Origin: Planctomycetota bacterium
GTDB lineage: Bacteria; Planctomycetota; UBA1135; GCA-002686595
Reading direction: 5' to 3'
DNA: 9,468 bases
Assembly (NCBI GenBank): GCA_016764635.1
Contig: JAESRM010000036.1
Location: 1-9,468, forward strand
The first letter of the stretch is position 1. Each line of letters opens with the position of its first letter. Below are positions 1 to 6,636 of the stretch, one piece after another. The position numbers were made by a program, and so were the translations under genes. The notes beneath the pieces were generated by a model. It had not been told where the DNA came from and did no database searches. It was given only the letters and a program-made list of their open reading frames with translations.

Positions 1-996
<996 letters not shown>

Positions 997-1030
997 TTTC
1001 GTCCACTTCGCGGCTGTCGGTTGGGGAAGG

Positions 1031-1720
1031 CTAAGAGCCATAGTGCGCCAAACGGCGTACACGATCTGCCGGCGCGGGCAAGGTGTACTCAACTTGCGCA
1101 ATGCGGCGCAAGCCACTTTGCAGACGGGCAGGGGCTTCAGTGCCGTCGCTGAGCCAAGTGAGCATCCGTCCGCCGCGCGTGAGCAAGGGGGCGGACAGTA
1201 TTCCCATTTCCTCAGGAAGGCCCACGGCGCGCGTGGTGATTAGGTCAAAGGTCTCTCCGTAACCGTGGGCGGGAGCTTCGGCTGCATTCATTTGCACGGT
1301 TTCAAGTTGATTGGGATCGAAGCCTGAAGCTGTAAGCGCGCGCGAGATCGCGAGCAGCTTCTTGATACGACGATCCATCAAAGTCACCTGGGTTTCGGGG
1401 TATAGGCAGGCGATTGCGACGCCCGGGAAACCGTTGCCCGTTCCAAGATCAAGGGCTCTCACCGGAGGTTTTTTGAAGGCGAAACTGGCCATTGCGACCG
1501 AATCCAACGCGTGAAAAATGACCGCAGCTTCGGGATCGCGCACCGCGGTCAAATTCACGACCTTGTTCTCGACGAGCATGGCCTCCAAAAAAGCCAACAA
1601 GCGCGCGCTCGCTTCAGTAGTAATCGTGCAGTCGATGCCTGCGGCAAGGGCCTGAAATTCGGTGGGGTCGATCAAGACGGTTCGGGGGGGGATCGTTTGA
1701 ACCTCATGGCTCAAACGCAA
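1031..1720 (-). CDS. rsmG: 16S rRNA (guanine-N7)-methyltransferase RsmG (GidB)
   Basis: The cytoplasmic enzyme of this family uses S-adenosylmethionine to methylate N7 of G527 (E. coli numbering) in 16S rRNA; loss of RsmG is known to give low-level streptomycin resistance. The sequence shows the family landmarks: VNLTAVRD (55-62), the SAM-binding loop DLGTGNGFPGVAIA (91-104), the acidic/basic DRRIKK segment after strand 2 (116-121) and TTRAV (162-166). Length is 229 residues against about 207 in E. coli, the excess being N-terminal. The start is uncertain. The longest frame opens with TTG at 1720, there is no in-frame ATG before the core, and TTG at 1714 or 1675 are alternatives (1675 gives a length nearer the family norm). 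None has a clear ribosome binding site. A small ORF ends only 6 nt upstream, so translational coupling may supply ribosomes. It is not next to mnmG or parAB, its common partners. Confidence 0.95.
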   Translation of the reverse strand: MRLSHEVQTIPPRTVLIDPTEFQALAAGIDCTITTEASARLLAFLEAMLVENKVVNLTAVRDPEAAVIFHALDSVAMASFAFKKPPVRALDLGTGNGFPGVAIACLYPETQVTLMDRRIKKLLAISRALTASGFDPNQLETVQMNAAEAPAHGYGETFDLITTRAVGLPEEMGILSAPLLTRGGRMLTWLSDGTEAPARLQSGLRRIAQVEYTLPAPADRVRRLAHYGS

Positions 1721-1726
1721 TTGAAA

Positions 1727-1864
1727 CTAGGGCTTGAGCTCTATTGGGTTGAGCTTCTCGAGGCTCCCGCAAACCGTCTGAAGTTCCTTTTCACACCCGT
1801 AGAAGGCCGCAATTGCAGTAGCAGCGACCAGCGAGGGGAAGAGAACGACGGAGAAAGGATCCAT
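1727..1864 (-). CDS. Possible 45-residue small protein upstream of rsmG
   Basis: This short frame begins with ATG at 1864, directly preceded by an in-frame TAG, so this ATG is the only start. AGGA sits 9 nt upstream as a plausible ribosome binding site. The product begins MDPFSVVLFPSLVAATAIAA, a hydrophobic stretch, followed by FYGCEKELQTVCGSLEKLN and a short tail. It could be a single-pass membrane or secreted micropeptide with two cysteines (C24, C32). It ends 6 nt before the rsmG TTG. The start codon lies in the loop of a 6-bp hairpin (1856-1861 pairing with 1870-1875) that also pairs the AGGA, which could limit its translation. I recognise no family. It may be a chance frame, and its best support is its tight spacing to rsmG, which lacks its own ribosome binding site. 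Confidence 0.3.
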   Translation of the reverse strand: MDPFSVVLFPSLVAATAIAAFYGCEKELQTVCGSLEKLNPIELKP

Positions 1865-1959
1865 GGCGAGATCCTAGGCAATACCAGCATTGACCGGGAT
1901 GCGAATGATCGGGAAATTCGGCGGCCCTACTCGGGACTGCTTTCGATGGAGCCCGCAAT

Positions 1960-2670
1960 CTACGGATGGGGCTTGCTGGAGGCGATGGACACTTCAATGC
2001 GTCCATGTTCTTCCCCGATGAACTCCAGAAGCGAGTAGATGAACAAGGCGATTCCGAGCATTTCCAAGGACTCCTCAGCTGTATAGAGGAGGGCGAAAAT
2101 GAACCCGGTAGTCCCGTGTACTTCCGCTCGCATTCCCCCCAGCATTTCAAATCCAATCGCTCCTAGGACAAATATGGAACCGGAGCATACAAACAGGATT
2201 GCGGTCCGCTTGGGCAGCGCGCGTAGGAATCGGATGTAGACGATACCGAGGATGATGAGGCCTATCGAATAGGGGATGATCCAGGCGAAGTAGAAGAGTC
2301 CCTGTGCACCCAAGATGTTCCTCACTGTTCCGATGAGCCGCTCATGGAGAGCCGCAATTTCATCAATGGATAGGAATGCAAAGATCACTGACAGCGTTGC
2401 CCACGGCAAGTAGGGGGCAGCGAGCTTCTTTTGCGCTGCGGCGATTGTCCCTAGCAGTACGCAGGCTAGAACTAAGGCAAGCGCCGAATAGAATGACGGT
2501 ATGTTGCTCTCGGTATCGAAGTTGAAGAGCGAAAAGATCCCCCCACCTATGTCAAAGCGATGTCCAAGGCCATGTCTAGAGGTCAGGCTAGCCGCGTTTG
2601 CGATGAACAACATAAAGATGACTACCAGGAGGAGTCTCAAGACCTTTTTTGGGCTGAGTGTAAGAGTCAT
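1960..2670 (-). CDS. Unrecognised multi-pass integral membrane protein
   Basis: The product is 236 residues from the only early ATG (2670); an upstream TTG at 2712 would add 14 residues. Neither start has a good ribosome binding site. Hydrophobic segments lie at about 10-29, 60-79, 88-102, 126-146, 158-178 and 189-215, suggesting six or so membrane spans, with a short hydrophilic tail. Several acidic and histidine residues sit in or beside these spans: S101-I-D-E104, H109-E110, F174-E175 and the run E199-E200-S-L-E203-M204. I recall similar SxDE..HE and EE..EM patterns in uncharacterised membrane proteins of several phyla, but cannot name a domain. Such buried D/E/H residues could bind a metal or form a catalytic site, which is inference. 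It lies upstream of the small ORF and rsmG on the same strand with a 95-nt gap, and downstream of ubiD across the repeat cluster. Confidence 0.75.
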   Translation of the reverse strand: MTLTLSPKKVLRLLLVVIFMLFIANAASLTSRHGLGHRFDIGGGIFSLFNFDTESNIPSFYSALALVLACVLLGTIAAAQKKLAAPYLPWATLSVIFAFLSIDEIAALHERLIGTVRNILGAQGLFYFAWIIPYSIGLIILGIVYIRFLRALPKRTAILFVCSGSIFVLGAIGFEMLGGMRAEVHGTTGFIFALLYTAEESLEMLGIALFIYSLLEFIGEEHGRIEVSIASSKPHP

Positions 2671-2843
2671 CGCTAAACGAATTCTGGAGACATGCAGCGG
2701 TCTTGACCGCAAACAATGGGATCTAATGGAATGCAGGAGCCTTCGCTGGGGCTTTCAAGGGCTGGCTTGATGGATGAGCAAAAAGCAAACAGGTGTCCAT
2801 ACGAGTCCTTTCGGCTCGATACTAGAGTACTTGCCCTACCGAA
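2671..2843. other. Intergenic stretch upstream of the membrane protein gene
   Basis: No convincing gene or promoter is seen here. On the minus strand a 25-codon frame (2723-2800) follows an AAAGGA motif at good spacing, but it has no other support. Together with the repeat cluster to its right, it makes about 340 bases without a confident gene between the membrane protein and ubiD. Confidence 0.4.
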
Positions 2844-2870
2844 TCGATCAATCCAAATGTCCGTGGTCGG
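2844..2870 (-). repeat. Copy of the ubiD 3' end (direct repeat, distal copy)
   Basis: This 27-nt segment matches 3006-3032 at 25 of 27 positions in the same orientation. The other copy contains the last codons and stop of ubiD (…DRGHLD-stop). Read on the minus strand, this copy gives an equivalent D-H-G-H-L-D-stop. The two copies flank the tandem units and the inverted repeat, as if the intervening segment arose by insertion or duplication at the ubiD terminus. Confidence 0.8.
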
Positions 2871-2874
2871 CGCG

Positions 2875-2922
2875 GGATACCGAGACCGGGGGATACCGAG
2901 ACCGGGGGGATACCGAGACCGG
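2875..2922. repeat. Three tandem units of GGATACCGAGACCGGG type
   Basis: Units begin at 2875, 2891 and 2908. The first two are 16 and 17 nt and differ only in the length of the G run. The third (GGATACCGAGACCGG) runs into the left arm of the adjacent inverted repeat, with CGAGACCGG shared by both structures. The G-run length difference looks like slippage. This is too short and too regular to be a CRISPR array, and it has no spacers. Confidence 0.85.
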
Positions 2923-3008
2923 ATAACTTCAATCGTTTTTCGGCGTGTGCGGGGCTGCGAGATGATGTGTGGGATGGGCCGAAAAAAGAGTGAAGTTGTC
3001 CGGTCTCG
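2914..3008. terminator. Large inverted repeat / hairpin directly after ubiD
   Basis: The arms 2914-2944 and 2978-3008 are complementary at 28 of 31 positions around a 33-nt loop. The right arm begins 1 nt beyond the ubiD stop codon, so any ubiD transcript would fold this hairpin at once. Two of the three mismatches could be tolerated as G·U pairs, depending on the strand. The stem contains a T-run (A-run on the other strand) rather than being followed by one. It can be read as a terminator or 3'-stabilising structure, or as the core of a small palindromic repetitive element (REP or MITE type). The flanking duplication favours the latter origin, though both may hold. Confidence 0.65.
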
Positions 3009-3032
3009 ATCAATCCAAATGGCCGCGGTCGG
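3006..3032 (-). repeat. Direct repeat copy overlapping the ubiD terminus
   Basis: This is the proximal copy of the 27-nt repeat (25/27 match to 2844-2870). It includes the last codons and TGA stop of ubiD. The two copies differ at one position each within the CCGTGG/CCGCGG and ATGT/ATGG parts. Confidence 0.8.
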
Positions 3033-4809
3033 AGTCGCCCATTTCTACTTTGCGGCTGGGGAAGTACTCGGTCCAGCGTTGGTCGACTCGTTTGGCTGTG
3101 TCCGGGTCGCAGAAGAGCTCTTCGGGGTAGCTTTTTTTCATGCGGGCGTCGAGCACTATGGGTGGGGTGTGGGCGGCGTGGTTGGAGATTAGGCGGGTTT
3201 GTTTGGCGCAGATGTCGCTGGCGGGGTCGAAGCGGGTGAAGGTGGACCAGAGGAAGTTTGTGTCGGAGCGGGTGGCGCGTTCGGCGTCGTCGGAGATGAC
3301 GACCAGGGGCCAATCGGCGAATGCTGGGTCTTGGGCGACTTCTAGCGGGGTTAGCGTGGCTTTGGGGTCTAGTTCGACGACTAGGCAGCCGGCGGTGTAG
3401 ACGTGCACGTTTTGGGTGCCGGGGCGGGGTTGGCCGTGGAACTCGCTTTGTAGTTTGCGGATGGGTTCGCCGACGCCCAGCAGAATACCTTTGGAGCCTT
3501 GATCGATAGCGGGCCCGGCGTAGTCGAGGGAGTCCATGGCCAGGTGGGGCATCAGGAACAGGTCGCTTTGGAAGTCGGCGCGCTCCAAGATGTAGCGCAG
3601 GGTGGCGGGGAAGTCGTGCAGGTCCACGTTGCCGTCGGTGAGCAGTAGGAACTTGGTCAGGGAGAGTTGACCTTCGCCCAGGATGCGGAAGGCGCTCATC
3701 ATGGCTTCGCGGCGGTAGCGTTCGCGGACGCGGGCGGCGGAGAGGGAGTGGTAGCCGGTCTCGCCGTAGGACCAGAGGTCGAGCACGGAGGGCATGACCA
3801 GGGGGAACAGGGGCGAGAGCAGGTCTTGCAGGTAGTCGCCGATGAAGAAGTCTTCTTGGCGCGGCTTGCCGACCACGGTGGCGGGGAAAATGGCGTCGGG
3901 GCGGCGGAGAAGGGTGTCCACGCGCATGCTCGGATAGTCGTGGATTTCGGAGTAGTAGCCGTAGTGATCGCCGAATGGGCCTTCCGGGCGCCGGGCGCCG
4001 GGTTGGATGTCGCCGCAGAGCACGAACTCGGCGCCGGAGACGATGGGGTGTGAGCCTGTGGGGTCGTTAGCCATGGGCAGCTTGCGGCCAAGGCACAGGC
4101 TGGCGAGCAGTAGCTCGGGTACGTTTTCGGGCAGGGGCGCGATGGCGGAGAGCATGAGCGCGGGCGGGCCGCCCAAATGGATGCGCACGGGTAATGACTG
4201 ACCGGCTTCCTCGGCTGCTGCGAGGTGGAATCCACCACCTTTGCCGATTTGCATGTGTACGCCGACTTGCTTGTCGTCGTAGATCTGGATGCGGTACATG
4301 CCCAAGTTGGGCACGCCGGTTTCCGGGTGGTGGGTGAGGACTAGCGGCAGGGTCAGGAAGGGGCCGCCGTCGCGTTTCCATGTGGTCAGGGCGGGTAATC
4401 GGCCGAGTCCGGCTTGCTTCTCGATGACTTCGGTGACGGGGCCGCTCGAGCGCACTTTGCTGCCGACTTTGGCCAGGTCCGAGAACAGGGAGCGCTTGCT
4501 CCACAGCTTGCCCAGGGAGGGCGGCACCATTTCTTCGGGCAGGCGCGCGACTTGGGAGATGATGTCACCGGGCTTGGGGCCGAAGGCGAGTTCGACCCGG
4601 CGCTTGGTTCCGAACAGGTTGGTGGCCAGGGGAAAAGACGCGCCTTTCACATTGCGGAAGAGCAGGGCGGGACCGTTCGCTGCGATGACCCGGCGGTGGA
4701 TTTCGGCGGCCTCCAGCTTGGAATCGACCTGGGCTTCCACCTCGACGAGTTCCCCCGAAGAGCGCAGCAGATCCAGGAAAACACGTAAATCTAAGGGGGG
4801 GCTCGGCAT
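3010..4809 (-). CDS. ubiD: UbiD-family prenylated-FMN-dependent decarboxylase
   Basis: UbiD enzymes use prenylated FMN, made by UbiX, to decarboxylate aromatic or unsaturated acids; UbiD itself acts on 4-hydroxy-3-polyprenylbenzoate in ubiquinone synthesis. The 599-residue product shows N168-L-G-M-Y-R173, a His/Glu-rich patch for the metal and cofactor phosphate (H195 to E201, E233 region), and R274-P-E276-GPFGD281-HYGYYS. R173, E276 and D281 correspond to the catalytic R-E-E/D network, so the enzyme should be active. It is longer than E. coli UbiD (about 497), mainly at the C-terminus. The start ATG at 4809 is chosen because AGGA lies 7 nt upstream; the frame stays open to 4905, but that extension is proline-rich and lacks a ribosome binding site. 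No ubiX or quinone gene is adjacent, so the substrate is not fixed; menaquinone-pathway or aromatic-acid use is possible. A hairpin follows the stop by 1 nt. Confidence 0.92.
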   Translation of the reverse strand: MPSPPLDLRVFLDLLRSSGELVEVEAQVDSKLEAAEIHRRVIAANGPALLFRNVKGASFPLATNLFGTKRRVELAFGPKPGDIISQVARLPEEMVPPSLGKLWSKRSLFSDLAKVGSKVRSSGPVTEVIEKQAGLGRLPALTTWKRDGGPFLTLPLVLTHHPETGVPNLGMYRIQIYDDKQVGVHMQIGKGGGFHLAAAEEAGQSLPVRIHLGGPPALMLSAIAPLPENVPELLLASLCLGRKLPMANDPTGSHPIVSGAEFVLCGDIQPGARRPEGPFGDHYGYYSEIHDYPSMRVDTLLRRPDAIFPATVVGKPRQEDFFIGDYLQDLLSPLFPLVMPSVLDLWSYGETGYHSLSAARVRERYRREAMMSAFRILGEGQLSLTKFLLLTDGNVDLHDFPATLRYILERADFQSDLFLMPHLAMDSLDYAGPAIDQGSKGILLGVGEPIRKLQSEFHGQPRPGTQNVHVYTAGCLVVELDPKATLTPLEVAQDPAFADWPLVVISDDAERATRSDTNFLWSTFTRFDPASDICAKQTRLISNHAAHTPPIVLDARMKKSYPEELFCDPDTAKRVDQRWTEYFPSRKVEMGDSDRGHLD

Positions 4810-4966
4810 CTTGGGGTCCTGGAAAGGGTCGACTAGGGTCGAAGTGGAACAGTCTGGCGCATCTGGGGCCCCAGGGCAACGCTTGTACGGGGTCCTCGGG
4901 TCCACTGGGGCCGTCGAGCAAGTGTTCTCAGCTTTTTGGAAAACCCCCTAAGCTAAGGGAGGTTGA
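4810..4966. promoter_or_regulatory. Divergent promoter region between ubiD and the DUF1800 operon
   Basis: Both flanking genes must be transcribed outward from here. I find no convincing -35/-10 pair. Visible elements are a perfect 12-bp palindrome CTGGGGCCCCAG at 4863-4874, two close copies of GGGTCGA near 4827-4842, and a strong ribosome binding site AAGGGAGG at 4955-4962 serving the leader ORF. The palindrome is a candidate operator only because of its position. Confidence 0.35.
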
Positions 4967-4996
4967 ATGGGCAGACCGCAAGGAACCGAACTATGA
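4967..4996 (+). CDS. Nine-codon leader ORF coupled to DUF1800
   Basis: ATG at 4967 lies 4 nt after AAGGGAGG, the strongest Shine-Dalgarno sequence in the window. The frame encodes MGRPQGTEL and stops with TGA at 4994-4996, overlapping the DUF1800 ATG (4993) as ATGA. A ribosome ending here is placed to start DUF1800. The peptide has no run of a single amino acid that would suggest classical attenuation. It may instead act by translational coupling. Alternatively, DUF1800 starts at TTG 4963 and this frame is accidental, but that TTG directly abuts the ribosome binding site, which is poor spacing. Confidence 0.4.
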   Translation: MGRPQGTEL

Positions 4997-6636
4997 ATTA
5001 CCGAAAGTATATATGGCAGGGCATGGTGCTTGGAGGGCTCCTCGGGGGGGCCCAGGGCCAGGGGACCCAACCGCACGAAAACCTGAAGCCCGTGCGCTGG
5101 ACCCCGATCCAAGTGGAGCACCTGTTGAATCGGGCGGCGTTCGGAGCGACCAGCGCTGAGGTCCGGCACTGGCATGAGGCGGGCCAGCAGGCTCTGATCG
5201 ATTCCTTGTTGGAGGGCGGCGAGCCGGCGGAACCTTTCGAGTTCACGGCCCATCGAGCGGACCGCAAGGGATTGTTCGGCGCCAATACGGACCAGCGCCA
5301 GAAGGAAGCCAAGCGCGTGCGCCTTCTCAATCGCGCTCAAATCATAGAATACTCGGCCTGGTGGGTGACGCAGATGATGCACACGGAGGATCCCCTTCGC
5401 GAGCGCATGACCTTGATCCTGCACGGTTGGCTGGTGAGTGGTTCAAAAAAGGTCAAGCAGTCCGATTACATGATCGGCCAAAATCAACTCTTCCGCGAGC
5501 ATGGGCTTGGCAACTATGGCGAGCTCTTGGCCGCCATTGTCGAGGACCCGGCCATGTTGCTCTACTTGGACAACAATACGAATCGGCGCCGTAAGCCCAA
5601 TGAGAACCTTGCGCGCGAGTTGATGGAGTTGTTCTCCCTTGGCGAAGGCAATTACACCGAAGAGGATGTGCGCCAAGCGGCGCGGGCGTTGACGGGATAT
5701 ACCGTGCGCGGCGATGGATTTGCATTTTCCAAAAAGCAGCACGATCAGGAGACCATCACGGTCTTGGGATACAGCAACACGATGGATGGTGAGGATTTAG
5801 TTGCATTGCTCTTGGAGCAGCCCGCTTGCCCTAGGTATGTCGCCACGCGCCTGATCGAGGAGTTCGAGGGTTTTGCACCCGACGAGGAGCGTCTTCAGGT
5901 TTACGCGAAGTTGCTAGTGGATGGGGATTATGAGATCAAACCCTTCCTCCGCCACTTGTTCAGCGATCCTGCGTTCTATCGCCCTGAAGTCGTTGGCGCG
6001 AAAATTCAATCGCCAGTCGATTTTATGATCGGATCGAGTCGCCGCCTACAGGTGGAACCCGATGCAAAGTTCCTATCCGATGCGGTATCCGTGCTGGGCC
6101 AAACTTTGATGAATCCTCCCAGCGTGAAGGGCTGGGATGGTGGCTATGCATGGTTGACTGAGGCGTCGAGCATTCTGCGCAGCAATGTGATCGGCGCGAT
6201 GATAGGTCAAGTTTCCAATACGGACTTGCGCGAAGGAATGAGCGAAGCCTTGGAACTCATGGACGAGATGATGGAGGAGGCTTCCGACAAGATGGACGGG
6301 GACATGGCCAAGCCCAAGGCTCGCGGGGGTCCTCTGGCGAAAATCCTCAATCAGGTCAGGCGACAAAAGCTGACCGTGAGAGTGCCGGTCCTCGATTGGC
6401 TCAACCTGCAAAAGGTCACCAAAGACACTGAGATTGCGCGGGTCTTGCTCGATCAACTGCTCGCGGTGGCACCCGCCCCCGACACGGAACGGCGCGTGAC
6501 TCAGTTTCTAAAACTGGGGCGTAAGAAAATGAACATCAAGGAAGGGAAAATGGCCAAGACGCCTGAGAGGTCCCGAATACTGCTGATGCAGACGGTGCAC
6601 CTGATCCTTTCCCTTCCCGAAGCGAACCTGGAGTAA
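4993..6636 (+). CDS. Exported DUF1800 family protein
   Basis: The product is 547 residues of unknown biochemical function. The start ATG at 4993 has AAGGAA 7 nt upstream and gives a plausible short signal peptide (basic NYRKY, hydrophobic MVLGGLLGG, then AQGQ), so export through Sec is likely. DUF1800 landmarks are HLLNRAAFGAT (43-53), the YLDNNTNRRRKPNENLARE stretch (191-209), LMELFSLGEGNYTEEDV (210-226), AARALTGY (229-236) and NPPSVKGWDGGYAW (374-387). The usual histidine-rich H-x-H-F segment near 143 reads HGWLVSG here, a substitution to check. A linker at about 412-445 is rich in Met, Glu and Asp and may be disordered. In many phyla DUF1800 genes precede DUF1501 genes, and here the stop overlaps the next start as TAATG, so the two are surely co-expressed. 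Proposed roles (polymer handling or cell-surface assembly) are unproven. Confidence 0.9.
   Translation: MNYRKYIWQGMVLGGLLGGAQGQGTQPHENLKPVRWTPIQVEHLLNRAAFGATSAEVRHWHEAGQQALIDSLLEGGEPAEPFEFTAHRADRKGLFGANTDQRQKEAKRVRLLNRAQIIEYSAWWVTQMMHTEDPLRERMTLILHGWLVSGSKKVKQSDYMIGQNQLFREHGLGNYGELLAAIVEDPAMLLYLDNNTNRRRKPNENLARELMELFSLGEGNYTEEDVRQAARALTGYTVRGDGFAFSKKQHDQETITVLGYSNTMDGEDLVALLLEQPACPRYVATRLIEEFEGFAPDEERLQVYAKLLVDGDYEIKPFLRHLFSDPAFYRPEVVGAKIQSPVDFMIGSSRRLQVEPDAKFLSDAVSVLGQTLMNPPSVKGWDGGYAWLTEASSILRSNVIGAMIGQVSNTDLREGMSEALELMDEMMEEASDKMDGDMAKPKARGGPLAKILNQVRRQKLTVRVPVLDWLNLQKVTKDTEIARVLLDQLLAVAPAPDTERRVTQFLKLGRKKMNIKEGKMAKTPERSRILLMQTVHLILSLPEANLE

Noticed and set aside
1511..2038. Plus-strand 175-codon frame opposite rsmG and its upstream region
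   Set aside because: It overlaps rsmG and the membrane protein end on the other strand and shows no domain signature.
2723..2800. 25-codon minus-strand frame after an AAAGGA motif
   Set aside because: Spacing is good but the peptide is short and of undistinguished composition, and nothing follows it closely. It is not listed as a gene.
2875..2922. Possible CRISPR array
   Set aside because: The units are contiguous with no spacers, there are only three, and no cas gene is present.
2716..3192. Plus-strand 158-codon frame across the repeat cluster and ubiD tail
   Set aside because: It is antisense to the secure ubiD end and spans tandem repeats. The composition is repetitive and no motif is recognisable.
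3667..4788. Several long open frames opposite ubiD (e.g. 3667-4053, 4289-4951, 4414-4788)
   Set aside because: These are shadows caused by high-G+C codon bias in ubiD. Their products have low-complexity Ala/Gly/Arg composition and no ribosome binding sites.
4810..4905. N-terminal extension of ubiD to 4905
   Set aside because: The added 32 residues are Pro/Ser/Thr-rich and lie outside the conserved domain. ATG at 4809 has an AGGA ribosome binding site 7 nt upstream.
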